6,376 bases of DNA from an uncultured Lachnospiraceae bacterium (GTDB lineage Bacteria; Bacillota; Clostridia; Lachnospirales; Lachnospiraceae): positions 1-6,376 of the forward strand of contig CAJTLD010000109.1 in assembly GCA_910577065.1 (NCBI GenBank), read 5' to 3'. The stretch's first letter is position 1. Each line of letters opens with the position of its first letter. The position numbers and the translations under genes were made by a program. This document shows, one piece after another, positions 6,101 to 6,376 of this stretch. Under the pieces are notes generated by a model. The model saw only the letters and a program-made list of their open reading frames with translations. It searched no databases and was not told the origin of the DNA.

Positions 6101-6376
6101 TCTGTTGATTTTAAAACCGACGGCGGATCGTGGCAGCATGTAGCAGATCTTTCTGCGGATATGCTTGGAAGCAGTTATAAAATCGGCTTTACCGCATGGG
6201 AAACCAACGACCGGAACAAAAGCGCCGCATTCTCCGGGCTTCGCGCGGGCTCCGGCGATCTTTCCTATGAAGAGTTATGCGCCATGCCCGCCATATCGTT
6301 TGTAACAGAGTCAAACCAGGCGCCTTCGGCGGCTGACGCGGCTTTTGAAAAAGCTTCTTATGAAACTGGGGATACG
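3122..6376 (+). CDS. Secreted multidomain GH110-type alpha-1,3-galactosidase (C-terminus beyond window)
   Basis: The frame is open for 1085 codons to the window edge with no stop. GH110 enzymes are inverting exo-galactosidases that remove terminal alpha-1,3-galactose, as in blood group B or linear alpha-Gal structures. A signal peptide is clear: basic MKHK, a hydrophobic stretch, and cleavage after VSA25 or VHA31. Residues about 35-710 form a parallel beta-helix with PbH1-like repeats (ITLEDFSWDFG near 146, IVIENCNF, VTVRGCTF near 477, and later TIEGNTF-type repeats). The diagnostic motifs are ADGIH (D343) and HDDPINLHG (D366, D367); this spacing matches the three catalytic-site Asp residues I recall for a characterised GH110 enzyme (321, 344, 345). 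A non-helical insertion follows at about 390-470. Residues 711-762 form half of a Big_2-like Ig module, 771-854 a fuller one, and 859-1045 a concanavalin A-like module resembling the GH43 C-terminal domain. From about 1065 (ASYETGDT) another domain begins. The protein is probably extracellular or wall-attached; any anchor is outside the window. Exact linkage specificity is inferred from the family. Confidence 0.82.
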   Translation, partial: MKHKILAVILSFCMALTPFPASVSAEPSVHAETGTVIDASDFDVDPTGQTDSTRGIQEAFAAAKEAKEAGAQSVTVSFPKGEYHIYKDFAEKREYHTSNTNSIENPEKTIGILIEDQEDLTLQGNGSLFVMHGNMMALAVVRSKNITLEDFSWDFGVPTVSEMTVEETGTGEDGKPYTDFLIPECFPHKVTGNTITWYSEKSPHTGEYYWTQTGIHSPSYGIGAYHPDGGMSRSYYTNDGPFTNVSRIEEKDDTHIRIVYNSKTSGMQQMQRAGTVIQLAANAHRQTAGAFTWESEHVTAKKVNVHYMHGFGWLIQMSKDVYYYDCNIVPREGSGHMVTSFADGIHASGAAGEIVIENCNFSDTHDDPINLHGTFTRVEQRIDDHTLQLKYIHGQQGGFPQYHVGDQVSFFTRDTLESTDNETAYTVAEIISNPGEGGNDLRTMVIRFEETLPANLTDRVSGQPKYVAENITYAPEVTVRGCTFQNVPTRGILCTTRNKVLIEDNTFNAMTMATIYLSNDSDEWYESGPIRDMTIRNNTFYIRTLGRTSWEYAPAVYVHPVTKGGGLAPVENPIHKNITIEGNTFYMDTDTVVKAESVENLTIKNNQIIRDKPVTIQIAAARLQEDGTAKLLEGTSMGLLTDAQWKQFTKTTENAYEFKKCKNVTLEGNTYDDGMKLYAVLEDMPDEYLNNRDAEIKAVRDKNQPASDPVGELQYVSSNPDVLSVGKNGRMTGLKPGTANVYAYFESFGRQILSNEVTVTVVGRSDLDPADAVTIKDSGTPAVLAEKDASMQFFASVPSGKPVQWSVTDFLTDGATDAASISADGTVTALKNGIVWVNATAGLNFDRRALVISLAETGDLSPDFSILREDKANYSMTSDQISIDMQGGDLFNDSNSVKNLFLYSVPEQISRDNLRTVIKADNLPLRESGQWDTVSFILYRDDDNYITVGKKSHYDGIATVTETGGSAVETGGDSTQNSLTSAWLGFCKKGSTVSVDFKTDGGSWQHVADLSADMLGSSYKIGFTAWETNDRNKSAAFSGLRAGSGDLSYEELCAMPAISFVTESNQAPSAADAAFEKASYETGDT

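Overview
The window looks like a chromosomal piece of a Gram-positive anaerobe of the Clostridia, most likely a gut Lachnospiraceae-type organism. This rests on the gene order radical SAM (TIGR03960 type) / TIGR03936-DUF2344 protein / ribonuclease G, on strong AGGAGG-type ribosome binding sites, on sigma-A-type promoters close to consensus, and on a large secreted glycan-degrading protein of the kind gut Clostridia carry. No species is claimed.

Left half (1-2786, minus strand): a tightly packed housekeeping operon read right to left. It starts with a 621-residue radical SAM protein with a B12-binding-like N-terminus. The radical SAM-linked DUF2344 protein follows, starting at a TTG inside the end of the first gene. 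Next comes the N-terminus of a ribonuclease E/G family protein, whose gene leaves the window at base 1. Neighbouring genes overlap by 17 and about 8 bases, so translational coupling is likely. The DUF2344 gene is interrupted. At about 401 the conserved protein continues in the -1 frame, exactly at a TTTAAAG heptamer. The eight residues GKPVFYLK are encoded twice around this point with different synonymous codons. This could be a recoding site, a recent frameshift or an assembly junction, and it is the most puzzling spot in the window.

Centre (2787-3121): a 335-base AT-rich divergent intergenic region. It holds a near-consensus promoter facing left for the operon, a fully consensus promoter (TTGACA, 17 bases, TATAAT) facing right, and a 42-base imperfect inverted repeat that may be a decayed mobile or REP-like hairpin.

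Right half (3122-6376, plus strand): one reading frame, open without a stop for 1085 codons to the window edge. It encodes a secreted multidomain protein: signal peptide, right-handed beta-helix glycoside hydrolase of the GH110 type (alpha-1,3-galactosidase, the family that removes terminal alpha-galactose from blood-group-B and linear alpha-Gal glycans), two Ig-like (Big_2-type) modules, a concanavalin A-like module resembling the C-terminal domain of GH43 beta-xylosidases, and the start of a further domain. The suggested role is foraging on host mucin or other alpha-galactosylated glycans. The operon and this gene share only the intergenic region; nothing links them functionally.

I saw no tRNA, rRNA, CRISPR array, transposase gene or clear rho-independent terminator.
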